In this document: one piece after another, positions 29,601 to 41,600 of the stretch | Numbering within the stretch: the first letter of the stretch is position 1 | Layout of the letters: every line of letters begins with the position of its first letter | Origin: Opisthocomus hoazin | Lineage: Eukaryota; Chordata; Aves; Opisthocomiformes; Opisthocomidae | Assembly: GCF_030867145.1 (NCBI RefSeq) | Contig: NC_134439.1 | Coordinates: 5,927,379-5,991,378 of the forward strand | DNA: 64,000 bases | Reading direction: 5' to 3' | Made by a program: the position numbers and the translations under genes | Notes under the pieces: model-generated | Databases searched by the model: none | What the model was told of the DNA's origin: nothing | Seen by the model: the letters and a program-made list of their open reading frames with translations, nothing else

Positions 29601-32600
29601 TCACTCGGTGTCTGTCTGAATTCTCACCGGGATGATCTCCTTCAGGAAGCTGAGATTTTACCTTAGTCCGAATTATGGTTAAGGTGCTTCATAGCCATCC
29701 ATTTCATAATTTTATATTTAGATCACTAGTGACACTTGAAAAAGTGAAGGGGTAAATTGCTCCGTTTGCGTTCGCTAGACCCAAATTAGACACAGTTTAT
29801 GAAGCACTTGATTCCCACTTAGGCCAGATTTTCATAGGCATCTTTCATGAGCTTATTTGAAAACTTGAAGGGATGTGTAACACTGGACCTCTCGCAAAAA
29901 GCTGTCTGCTGTGGCTGGATATGGAAACTAGAAAGGGGAGTAAAACGCTGCGTAGATGTAATTTTTGTTTTTCTCACCCATCGCTGACTGACAACAGCTC
30001 TGGCAAACTTTTGTATGCACCTGCGAAATTAAACAGTCGATTTAAAGATGGTCTAATGAACTCTCTTTACTGTTCTTCCAGCTTGCTATGGAATCGTCCA
30101 GGTTCCTACCGGACCCTGGTTCTGTCGGAAATGCGAATCCCAGGAGAGAGCCGCCCGGGTGGTGAGTACGAAGCACGCTCGCGCTTACGCTGGACCTGTT
30201 CCTTCCATGCCCTTCGTGTCCGTGCTGGAAGCAGTGCAGTCCCCTGGCAAAAGCGATCAACCCTGGCGTGTCAGCACTGCAGTGATTGTAACCCCAGCTC
30301 TGCCTGTAACCCCCTAGATCTTGTTTATGCAATAGGAATAATTGTATCAAACAATTTTCTACAATGCTCTTAGCCATTTTGATGAAGATGCTGCTGGAGC
30401 TGCTTTTAAGCAAGTTATCAACGACAAAATTTTGTAGTCTAGAGACTTCAGTCTTCTAAAAAAATAACGCCATTCTTCTGAAAGGTGGCTTCCCTGCAGC
30501 TTTTTGTGTACAATTCCTCAGAAAGTTTTGGAGCGGGGGGAAGCTGGCATCACCTGAGATGCTGCCGTACTGTCGGAGTTATCGTCCTGACTGACAGGGT
30601 GGGTTGGCGTTCGGATCTCGCTTGCAGCAAGTCTCCTGCATAAAGTCTTCGAAGTCTGCAGAACAGCAGAGAAAATGACAGGAAGCTGGATCAGGATTTA
30701 GTTTCTGTCTGAGTAGCAGTTTAGCGGTATAGAACACTTTACAAATGTTCTTAATTAATTCTGGCATTTCCCGGTGAGGCAGGAAAGTGGAAACAATCGG
30801 GCCAGGGCTGCCTCTCAGGTCTGTCTATGTGGCAAAGTTATTTGTGCAGTAAACTAGGCTGTGAGTTCATAGCACACCAGCTGCTCTGCCGTAACTTCGC
30901 ATGCGAGCCCTGATCAGATACGGCTGCACCGACCGACTGCTGAGGTGCTGGGGTGTAGATCTTGCACGTGTCAAGTATGCCATGGATGCTGCTTTTGCCA
31001 TACAGTAAAAAAACGAGGTAGCTTCCCGCCTTCGCTCTCTTAAAGCTGGATTTAAGTTAGACTTTGGTTTTCCTGAAATACAGAAGGCTTCACTCAGCAC
31101 AAACAGCATTTATTGATGCCTGCGCTGCCTTCTGAAGGGGTGTAGCTAAATCTTTTCTGAGGTGCACACCTCGCAAAGCTGGTGTGGGTGACTCTGCCCA
31201 TGCAGATCTGTGCAGGCCCCAGCGAACGGCGTGCTCCCGCTCAGCTGGGCTCTCTGCTCGCTGCGGTACAGAAGTTTAATCTGTTTCACAGATGGGCGAA
31301 GAACTTGGCAAAGATGAGTGAATGGGGGAACTGGGTATCGGTACCCTGCTTTCTACAGTGCATTAACTCATTCCTCATTGGGAGTGGGAGTGTAAACAAG
31401 ACCAGACTTTCAGACCTGAGCTCTTCTCCCATTGTAAGATGCTGCTTTTATGTGCGCTGCAGTAAAGAAGATCAAATGTGTCTTTGAGTGGTTTTACATC
31501 CTGCAGATAGTTTCGTCGCAAAGAAAGGAATTTGGGTTTCTTGGGCCTCCTTCCCCCCGCTCTCCCAACCATGCAGGCAGAGAGAATTCTAGTGTCAGCT
31601 GCAAGTCAGTGTAGGCTGTAGTAACACCTGTACATGCGAGTCCTCCTCACCTGGGCTCATTGTAAGGACTGTAACTTTTCGCTTGCACATGATGCGCTTC
31701 AGACTGCCTCCAAGGTACTGGAGAACAATACCCCGCAGGTGGCTCCTCATTTAACTCGCCCGCGCTGAAATCTGTGAGACGGTGCGTGGTGGGCTTCCGT
31801 CATGCCCCTCAGTCCTGTGGCATTCAGCCCTGCTGCTATGAGAACTGAACAGTGATAATCTTCCTCCCTAAGCAGAGCTGGGGATGATTTCCTATCTAAA
31901 TCCCTCACCTTTTCAGTTAAACAGCAGCAGTCATAGCAACAGACACGCAGATGGGTAAATACTTAAAAAGAATCTACTTCTTTGATGTAGAGAACAGCAC
32001 GATCAGAGTAAGGGAAATGAGTCAGGTCTTAAGTGATCTGTGTGTGGCTCTGTTACTGAAATTCTTTGAATTTGGGCACGGTGGTCCAGCGAGGCTGGAG
32101 GGTGCGGCTCTTCCACTGCCCTGGGGTTTCGCTGCACCTCGCTGTGCCTGGCCTTACGCTGCTGTGAAAGCGGTGTTACAGAGACTGCCTTGAGGATCTG
32201 GAGCGAGGGACGCTGCTACCCGAGCGCTGAATAACACTGAGAACAGCAGCAGGGTGAACTGATGTTCGTATTTCTTTCGTAATGACTGTGTGGCAAACTC
32301 CTTTGAAAAACAACAATGTTTTTCTTCCCACATCTGCCTTCACAGAAGAATCTTAAAACAGTTTACAAGCTTTGTCCATAACAAACATATTTACTGGCTA
32401 AATATTGATATCTTTGCTTTGAAAATGAGATACGGAGGCGTAGAGAACATTGTACTCCTTAGTGAGTTTTTTAAAACGTAGTTCTCCTGATTTCTGTGTC
32501 TCTCTTTGGAGAGATGGACTCCATCCCCTCTTCAGCTTTGGCAAGAGAGCTCAGGAGCCCTGGCTTCGCTCGGAGGTGGAGTCGCTTGGTGGGAGATCCC

Positions 32601-35600
32601 GGAGTCAGAAGCCTCAGGGGTTCAGGAGTTCTGACCTTCCCCATCACAACCTGGTTTAAATCAGCCAAGCTCTGCTCTTTTCCCAGAGTTGAAATAAAAA
32701 ACCGGGGAGGCTGCCTTGGCCTGTGCAGGTTGAATAAAAGGAAGAGGCATCGCTAATCCCCGCTCATAACCCCTGCTCAGATGCTCAGGTCCCTAAAGGA
32801 TGCTGCGGACGCTGTTGTGCTTACAGTAAGCAACTGAAAGCCCATCCACTTTGTAATCAAATTGTCCGGGAAGCCGGTGAGCTGCGATGGCCAGAGGGCA
32901 CTCATGTGAGGGATCATGTGAAGGCTTTAGCTGTCATTTCGAGGCAGCGCTATTAGAAGTCTTGTGTGGGGCCGATGGAGCTGTTAACCCCTCTTGTTAC
33001 AATCAGAGCTTTGCTAATCGCATGGTGGGAGAGCCGCTTTGATCTGAGGGGTGGAGGGGAGAGCGGAGGGGCCTTTTCAAGTGCAAATTTCTTATTACAG
33101 TGTCTCAGTTAACCCAGTTCTTTTTCTGGCTTGGCTCTGCTGGGCTTTCCATAGTAATTGTGAGAGCAGCTCTCCAGCCCTCTGGCAGCCCGGACCTAGC
33201 CGGGAGCAGTAAGAAGCCAGTCGTCTGTCCGTATTTCAAACTAAGGTGCTGGGAAAATGAGACGGGCTGCCGATGACGATGCTGGTCTCTGTCCCCTCAT
33301 CTCATATTTACACGTTATCCCAGGGATTTTGTGCTTGCCAGAGGTGCCCGTCTGACAGCCCCGCGTGTTGACCCCTACGAAAGCGTCGGAGGATTGGGCT
33401 GAGCCTCCCTGCTGCAATCCTACTGAATGTGCCTGTCCGTCCAGGGGGTAAAACCTTCAGCAGAAGACATCTTGAGCTTGCTTGAGGAAAGCCACCTTTG
33501 TGGCAGCTCCTTGGGGAAGGCTCGGCGGTAGAGGCTTTGGCTCGCGGGCAGTTGCTCAGTACGTCAGTGTTTTTCAGGGCCAGGCAGGCGAGAGCCCCGG
33601 GGCCGTGCACTCATTGCAGCGTGGCCCGCCGTCTCGCTGTGGCACCAGGCGCTTCATCTCACAACTTTCTGATTAAGCACTTTTTTTTTCCACAGAAAAA
33701 CAGGGGGTGTTTTGGCTTTTTGTTTTGTTTTGCTTGTTCAACAACTCAGGCGTTTCCACTAGGGAAGGAAAAGGGTTGCATCTTGCAGGTTTTCGGGTGT
33801 TTTTTGAAGTCAGACGAAAAAAAAAAGCAGATAGAATTTTTCCCTGGAGTGATGCCATGCGAAGACGACGGCTGTGTTGGGGTGGCTCAGCCCAGGAGGA
33901 GCCCTCAGGGCTGGGAGCGTGTTCCCCCATGCGTGGCAACGCGCCCTGAAGCCAGCCCGGCTCCCACCAGCGCTGTGGAAGGGAGTCATGGCCGGGGGAG
34001 AGCCCTCACACTGCGATCCTGGAGGCCAATGATGGCCGGGCAGGGCTGAAATCAGTGAGGTGGGAAGACCGAGCGCAAGGCCTTGCTGCATGCTGTGAGG
34101 CGAGGCATGGCGCCGAGGGCCACGGTGCTGGGCGTCCCTGGCTCTTGCCACCCTGCCCAGCTGGACCCTCTCCGTCTCCTCGCCTCTCCCTTGCCGGCCG
34201 AGCATGGTGGGAGGGTGAGGCCCTGTTCCCGCCCTGGCCATGAGGGAGACGCTTTGGTGGGGTTGGGGCGGCCGCTGGCCTCGGGGCCTCCCTGCACTGG
34301 GGGCCTGGGCCTCTTCCGAGCGGAGGGGGCTCATCTCCAGCCATGGCTGCTGGCCCCCGGCGGAGGAGACAGCATGTCTCCCCCTCACGGGTTTCCACAA
34401 AAGCAGCCATTAGTGACTGGGCGCAGAGAGGGGCGCGGGGTCGCTCCCGTCCCACGCAGCCTGCCATGGCGCTGGGCCTGCAGCGTCGTGCCCAGCATGG
34501 CGGCGCTGAGGGAGCTCCCTCACGGGCGGCCGGGACTCCCCGGTGCCGATGTTCTGCTCACGCCCTCCCCGTGGCACCTCAGCCCTCCTCAGGGCTGGGT
34601 CAGGGGGGAGGCAGGGTGCCATGACGCCGGTCCCAGGCCACCATGGCCCCCCACACCCCGCCAGCAAAAATGTGAGGACAGCCTCACCCACCTCTCACGC
34701 GACTGGAAAAAAAAATCACAAGAGAAAGAGAGAAGGAAGGAAGGAAAGAGGCAAAGATAGATAATGGCTTCTTTTTATTTGCCTTTTGCTCTCTGAGTCA
34801 TGGTTTTCAGTTTTACTCCCCAACCACAAAGACTAAAAGTTGTTTTTTTTTAAAAAGCCCTGTGAAAGTCAAGGTTCGCTTGTAGCTCCGTGGCTCTTGG
34901 GCTGAGGCTTTAAATACGTCCCCATCAGACAGGGTGACATCGAGCTGTGTCAGAGCATCTTTTTGCACCCAGACTGCTCTCAGCCCTTCTTCCACTTCCT
35001 CTCTTTGAAAGCAGCCCCATCTTTCATAACCATGTTGTAAATGAATCATCTCTTTTCTGGCCCCGCGCCCCTGGAGTTAGATTAAACTTGTTGTTTCTGC
35101 TTAATTTCAAGAGATGTGAACTGTGTCCCCACAAAGATGGAGCCCTGAAACGGACCGACAACGGAGGTGAGTAACTCTGCGCAGAGCCGGGTTTGGGGTG
35201 CAGAGCCTGCGGGGACTCAGCCGCTGTCCCGGGCACAAAATAATTCATTTCTCAGCCTGTGTCACCAGAAAGGGAAGGCTGGAGGCTCCGGAGGAATGAA
35301 AACACTCTGCCTTTCTCTTACAAAACTTCACTTTCTGAAGCCTCTGCGGCGAGAAGACCCTTTCCTGGGGGAAACTGCCTGACCTCTGGCTGGCATTGAA
35401 GCACAGCCCCTGCAACGTGCCGTTCCTCGAGTTTAACCTCGCAGGAACCGGTGCGTGATCTGGCGTTGCATACAGGGCTGTGGAAGTTGCCCAGTTGTTT
35501 GCTGCGTGCTTGCACAGCAGTGGTGGGATCCTCAGCCTTGAGTCGCCATCCGAGAGCGGGGACCAGGGCGCAGTAAAGAGGTTTTTCTCTGCAGAGCTTA

Positions 35601-38600
35601 GCTGCTCGTCATTGAGGCGTCTCAGCCTCTGGTGCTCTGAAGCACTCCGGGGTCTGATTGCAGTTGTCAGAGCTTGTAGCTGTTGATGCTGTTGGCTGTA
35701 AAGATCAAACTTAATTTTTCCCAAAGCCTTATTTTTCAGAAAGGCTTCTCTGCCTACCTGCCACTTACCTTAATACACACAGAGTTAAATTAGGCAAGGA
35801 GGTCTTTATTCTGATAGATCATGTGTTTAAAAAAGAAGCCCTAAGTGTGGGATATTTTGTAGAAGCATCTGCTAGAGCTGGTCCTAAGTGCCAAGAGCCT
35901 TAGTGCAATAGCGCAGGTATGCTGGGGATTGTGTTATAATAACATAGCATCTTCTTCCAGACGTGTTGTTACATGGTTTGGTCAGGTCTGCGTAGACAGG
36001 CACGACCATGTCGTGTTACAACCATGTCGCTGTACAGAATTATATAGCCCAAGTGTTTACAGGGTTCCGCCTGCCTGGCTGAATCCATCTTAATTCTAGC
36101 TAAATCCTCCCAGTGCAGTAGCCCTGCCAGAATGGATCAGCCCTCAAAGGCTCCTGACCTTCAAACTTTCTCACTTCTGTCCTGACCAGATGGAATTTCA
36201 ACGTACACATCTGATTTGGGAAGTATCCTTGTGGATTTACATTTTAATCTAACTTCACTTGCTGAAAGAGAGCTTTCTTTAGCTGTTGATAACAGCCAAT
36301 AAAGGGAGCTTTGTTTTGACTGCACGTCAAACCTGTCCCATCAGCATTATTTACTGCTTGGATGCTTCTCCTGGGTTTGGTTAGGTCTCCAACTCTGGGT
36401 CTCAAGTCCCGAGGGGGTGCTTTTAAGAGCAATGAGGGTTGTACATTTCTTTTCCCAAAGAAATCTCTGCTTTCTTATTTAATCTGGAGGTGGTATCCGT
36501 CTGTCTTTCACCTGCAAAGGATTTGATTCCTAACCAAGTTACAACAAGCAGTATTTAAAATCCAACATCTGACTGAAGTTGGCTCCCTTCCTACATTCTC
36601 TTCCTCCTCTCCATCCCATGCTCGTCTGCAGCCCTGTCTGGATTTAAGACTCTTCTGGGTTACCCCATGTGAATCTCTGCTCTTTGTCTTGTTTGTGTCC
36701 CCAGGGTGGGCCCACGTCGTCTGTGCTTTGTACATCCCAGAGGTGCAGTTTGCCAACGTGCTCACCATGGAGCCGATTGTGCTGCAGTACGTCCCCCACG
36801 ACCGCTTCAACAAGGTGAGGCCATGTCTTGCGCCTGCTGCCTCAAGTGTACTTGCTCTGCCTTGGCTTTTTGGGGTCATCCTATCAGTCTGCCACGTCTC
36901 CTGTCCAATTTATTTGAATTTCCAGATACTCAGAATGCTTTAAAAATAACTAAGAAAGTAAATCCCCCTTTGTGCAAATAACTTCTTTGTCTTCCGTTTC
37001 TCTCTTGCCCAACTCTCTGCAACTTGAGCAATCTCCGCCGTGGAGTTGCGTGCTGGTTACTCTGCATTTTGGTCTGACATGGTTGTTATTTGGGGAGAAA
37101 AAGGAGGTGTGTGAGTGTTGTGCATGCCACTGAGAAATAACTCAGAGCTGTTGTCATGGGACGGAGATGACTGGTCACAGACTTACGAGTTCTTGAAGAC
37201 TTTGCGTTCTGGTGGACAGGGAGAGTGAAGCAGACACTTTATCTGCCTTTTCGAGTGAGCACTTTTCCTTTTTATTTTTGCAGACCTGCTACATCTGTGA
37301 AGAGCAGGGCAGGGAGAGCAAAGCAGCCTCTGGAGCATGCATGGCCTGTAACCGCCACGGCTGCCGGCAAGCTTTCCATGTCACCTGGTGAGTTCCCCAC
37401 AGCATCACCCCAAGAACGGCCCCAGCTAATGGTTTTGCTGCTATGGCTTTGAGACTGCCCCAGACGGCTCGTGTGGGGAGCTGGGCTAATCACCCTGGGT
37501 TTATTTTGTGCGAGGGGTATCTCGTCCTTGCTCAGTTTGTGAGGAGAGCTTCCCAGGAAGGCTGAGGTTTCACCAGTGAGCGGTCTCTGCTGAGAACGAA
37601 GGCTGGGGATTTCCCTAAGACTCTGTGGAATCCAAGAAGAGAAGAGATGAGTCACAACCCGGGAATGTTCCTTCTCCAGCAGAGCACATGCAAGGGGATC
37701 ATCTAGATGATGTGATTTTAAGGGCTGATATCCTCATGTACCCTCGCAGCCTGAAAACAACCTTGCCTATCAGCAGAACGGGGAGATTCCCAGCTTTACA
37801 TGGATTCCTTGCTCATGAGATGTCTTTCACTGGGATTGTTACTGGTCTCCTGGGCTTCCCTTAAGAAAAACAAAAATTGCAAGGCAATCTGGTAGAAAAG
37901 TACTGACAATTTTGAAGATCTGAACATGAATTAAAAATAGTCTGAACATTTTTCCCCCTCCTTGCATATGGTTTGCCAAGCAGAATAGGAAACTTCAAGA
38001 CCCTGCCTGGGTATCCAGAACTATTTTTTGCCCTTTGATGGGATATGTGGTCTGGTTGTACAATTTGCTTTCTCCTCTCCCTAATTGCATGTATTTCAGT
38101 GCCCAGATGGCTGGCCTCTTATGTGAAGAGGAAGTCCTAGAAGTCGACAATGTCAAATACTGTGGCTACTGCAAGTACCACTTCAATAAAATGGTGAGTT
38201 TCTTCAAAAAAGGACTCCCTGCAATGGAAGTTTTTTTTGTCGCATATAAGGCATGGTCTTCATCCTAGATTGTATCTGTGCTCAGAGCAGTAAGAAATGC
38301 CGAGAACACATAAACAGGGTCTGCAGCCTGCTTCCCTTTTCAGCCATTCAGTCAGAGTCACTTAGGAATAAAGATTAATTTATATTTTGCATTTCTATAG
38401 TATCTTCAAACCCATTTTCAAATCTAGGGATTGAGTTCTTCCCATCTGTTTTGGCTTCCCTGACTCACTCTGTATGGCTGAAAGACAAGTCCAGAGAAAG
38501 GAGAACAGCGGTGATGTTTGATGCTCCAGGGAGTCAGGGATATAGCTCAGGCACCCTGGGCAGGTGGGTGTAACAGAACTTCTGCCTGAGGACAGAGACA

Positions 38601-41600
38601 GCCCAGAAGAGACACGGAGGCATTCACTGTTTGAGGGATATTTGGGGGCAAAGGACTTCCCCCTGTTAATTACAGTACCGAGAGGGAAGAGAGGAACCCT
38701 TTTCCTGTTCTGCATAATTAGTAGACACCTGCTCTCCCCCCTCCAGCAAAAAGGAAACTTGATCCTCTTGCTACAGCTTGATGTCTCAGTGGCTCCATTG
38801 TTGCTGGCCTTTCCCACTTTCCTTCCTGCTTATCAGTGCTGTCACATACAGTGACTGATGTCTTGAGCTTCCCCTCGACGCCAGACTGGAGGACACCTTC
38901 CCTGCCCTTCAGGTACCCTCGGTATCTGACACAAACTTAGCTCTGTATCAAGTTTACTGATGCCGAGATAGGTGGCAGGACTTCAGATAGCACCTGGAGT
39001 CCGAGAACAGGGCATCCTTCCACAACCCCCCATCCCCCCGGAGAGCTGGACACTGCTGCTCGGGGGGAGCTTGTCTAAGCACCACTGCTGCTGCTGCCAT
39101 TTGTCTTGTTGTTTATAGAATGGTTTCTTAGCAGCTGTGCCTGTCTTCTTACGAGCATGTGCATAGGGCGCCAAGAACCAAGGATTTGGGGAGTTAGATC
39201 TACATGCTGCTTGTGAGCCCACTAGTAAGGTATCTGCTGTGGTCCCTGTGTTGGGAACCAGGCTGGGCATCTGGGGCAAAAAGAGTTTGGTCCTGCATAT
39301 GGTAGACAAGCTGTTTACTGTAACTTTGCTCACTGTAACAGTGAAAGCTGGACTCTGTAACACTGTTTGCTCTCTGTGTCTCTCTCTCTTTTTTCTCCTG
39401 TTCTCACCTCCTCTCCCGTTCCCCACTGACCTCAGAAGACCTCACGTCACTCTGGAGGTAGCTCCTTCATTGCTGGAAGAAGGAGTCGATCCACATCCCC
39501 CGCTCAAGAGAAACATGTATCCCACCACGAAAGGCCAAAGAAGGTAAGATCTGTGCAGAGTTTGTCAATCCAGAGAGGTGCACCCATGAGGGATGGAGGC
39601 GAGAAGGGGAAGAGGGTGCAGGGAGCACCAACGGGTGCTCAGATGAGCCCTGACTCTGCAGAATTTCGCAGTCAGAGATCTGAATAGTGGCTGCGTTTTT
39701 AAGCAGGCCTCTAGAAATGTGTGTGCAAATCGAGCAGCACAGCCACGGGGAGTGTGAGGCCGAGTTTGCGTGTTCAGATTATGCCAGAGGGGTCCTGGCA
39801 GAACACGCCTAGGAAATGTGCAGCTTTCCCCTTTCTGTCTTGTGGCAAGTCCGCTTTGAGGATGACTTTGTGCTCTTGTTTCCAGCTACTGAGTTGGTCT
39901 GTGTGGAAGTAGTTTGGGCTGTGGTTTTAAATGCAGCAGCTCGAGAACAGAAAATTGGAGGTTGTTGTCCTCGGATCCCAGCATTCAAGTTTTAAAGGAT
40001 AAAAGGATACTGACCAGTGGTCTGCATTGTGGCTAGCAGGTTAATTGTTGGCAAGAACAATAATCAGTATAAACTAGGTAGTATTTTGTTTGTTAGATTA
40101 GGCAGTCACAGGGATACCACCTGCCTCAAGTCTGCCTGTGAAAATTGTTTATCTTTGTTAGACGTTTATTTAGAAGAACATTGCGTGCCAGATCTGACTG
40201 GTATGACAGTTTATTTAACTCTGCTGGTTAAGACTTACTCATCAAAGCTACTGCAGTGTTACAGGACATGTTAACAGCACACCAAGGTTCATAATTAACC
40301 AACTGACTCACGTGACAAATGCTCATATTTCAAGGAAAAGCAGCAGTGAACATGTAAGGCAGAATCCCGGCAGACTCCTGGGTTCTGGCAGGGGTGCAGG
40401 TTCCACGGTGGAAGGATCTGTACCAAAAGAAATGAGGAGGCCAGAGGCTAGTGAGGTATTTGTTATTTATAACAATAACTAGCCCTAAAAGGCAGGACAT
40501 GCATTTTTTTGAGGATTCAGGTTCTAAGACAAGTGGCAGCAGAGTAAGAAATTTTCCCTACCTCTTGATACAGCTTTTGCAGTGTGAAGAATCCGCAGCG
40601 TAGTACAGCCACCCTCCTTTGCACCCCGTCTATTCAAAGCAGTGGGGTGGGATCTGAAACAAAAATAACTTGTATAGGGATACTGTCAGTGTGGTGGGAT
40701 AGTTTTTAATACTTTATGGGCCATATCCTGGTTTTTGATGGCGGAAATCCAGAATCACTCTACCAAGCAACCTCCAGATATGTTCCACTATAGTCAAAAG
40801 CCAAATTCACCTTGTTGTATAAACGCAATTGGTGATAGCCCTGCAAATCGCTGTGCAAATCTTTCGGGTCTTGCTATAGATGTCTGGCTGTTTGCTTCTG
40901 TTTTGTTTGTTTTTGTCTTGTTGCAGTAGGCAATATGTAAATGATTTTGAATGGTAATGATGGTGACCCACATCCAGAAACAGCCCGATGGCACTCGGGT
41001 GGGTTATGTGGCCAAAGTCTGATGGATCTCAGCCCAGTCTCCAGGGGACAAGGCCATCCAGGCTTTTAAAAGCAGTATGGCCATCAGTCAATACTGACTG
41101 ACGCCCTCCTGGCATGCCCAGCTGAGAGTCCATAAATTATGTGGGCAGGAAAGCCATCTCCTCCTTTATTTACAGAGGTTATCCCGCAATATCCAGTTTG
41201 AAACTCTGCCCACCACGTCCATTACGTGTTTGGGAAGCTTGCCCAAACCGTACCTGATACATGGGCAAACAAGGCAAACCTCGCTGACAAAGTGGTGCCT
41301 ACCCTGCCGCCGACACCAAGGCAGTAAATTTCCTCTGCCGACAAGGCTGAAGCGTGTGGGGAGTATTTACTCCTCGTGTGTGTTCAGCTGCTGCGCGGAG
41401 AGGAGGAGGAGGCGGGAGGGAGAAAGCATCTGTGCCGCGGATGGGGAGCGAGCGCTTGGCACAAGGTGGACGGCTGTACTGGAACGTGCTATTTTTAACC
41501 AACAAGCAGGCAGAGGGGGTGGAGGAGAGGGCAGGATCGGGGTGAGTGACGGCGGCTTTGGAGAGCTCAGCTGTAATTATAACTGACAGACTGTGCGTGT

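Noticed and set aside
33498-34760. Plus-strand frames up to 225 codons in MLLT6 intron 2
   Set aside because: High GC content makes open frames likely on both strands; no domain recognised.
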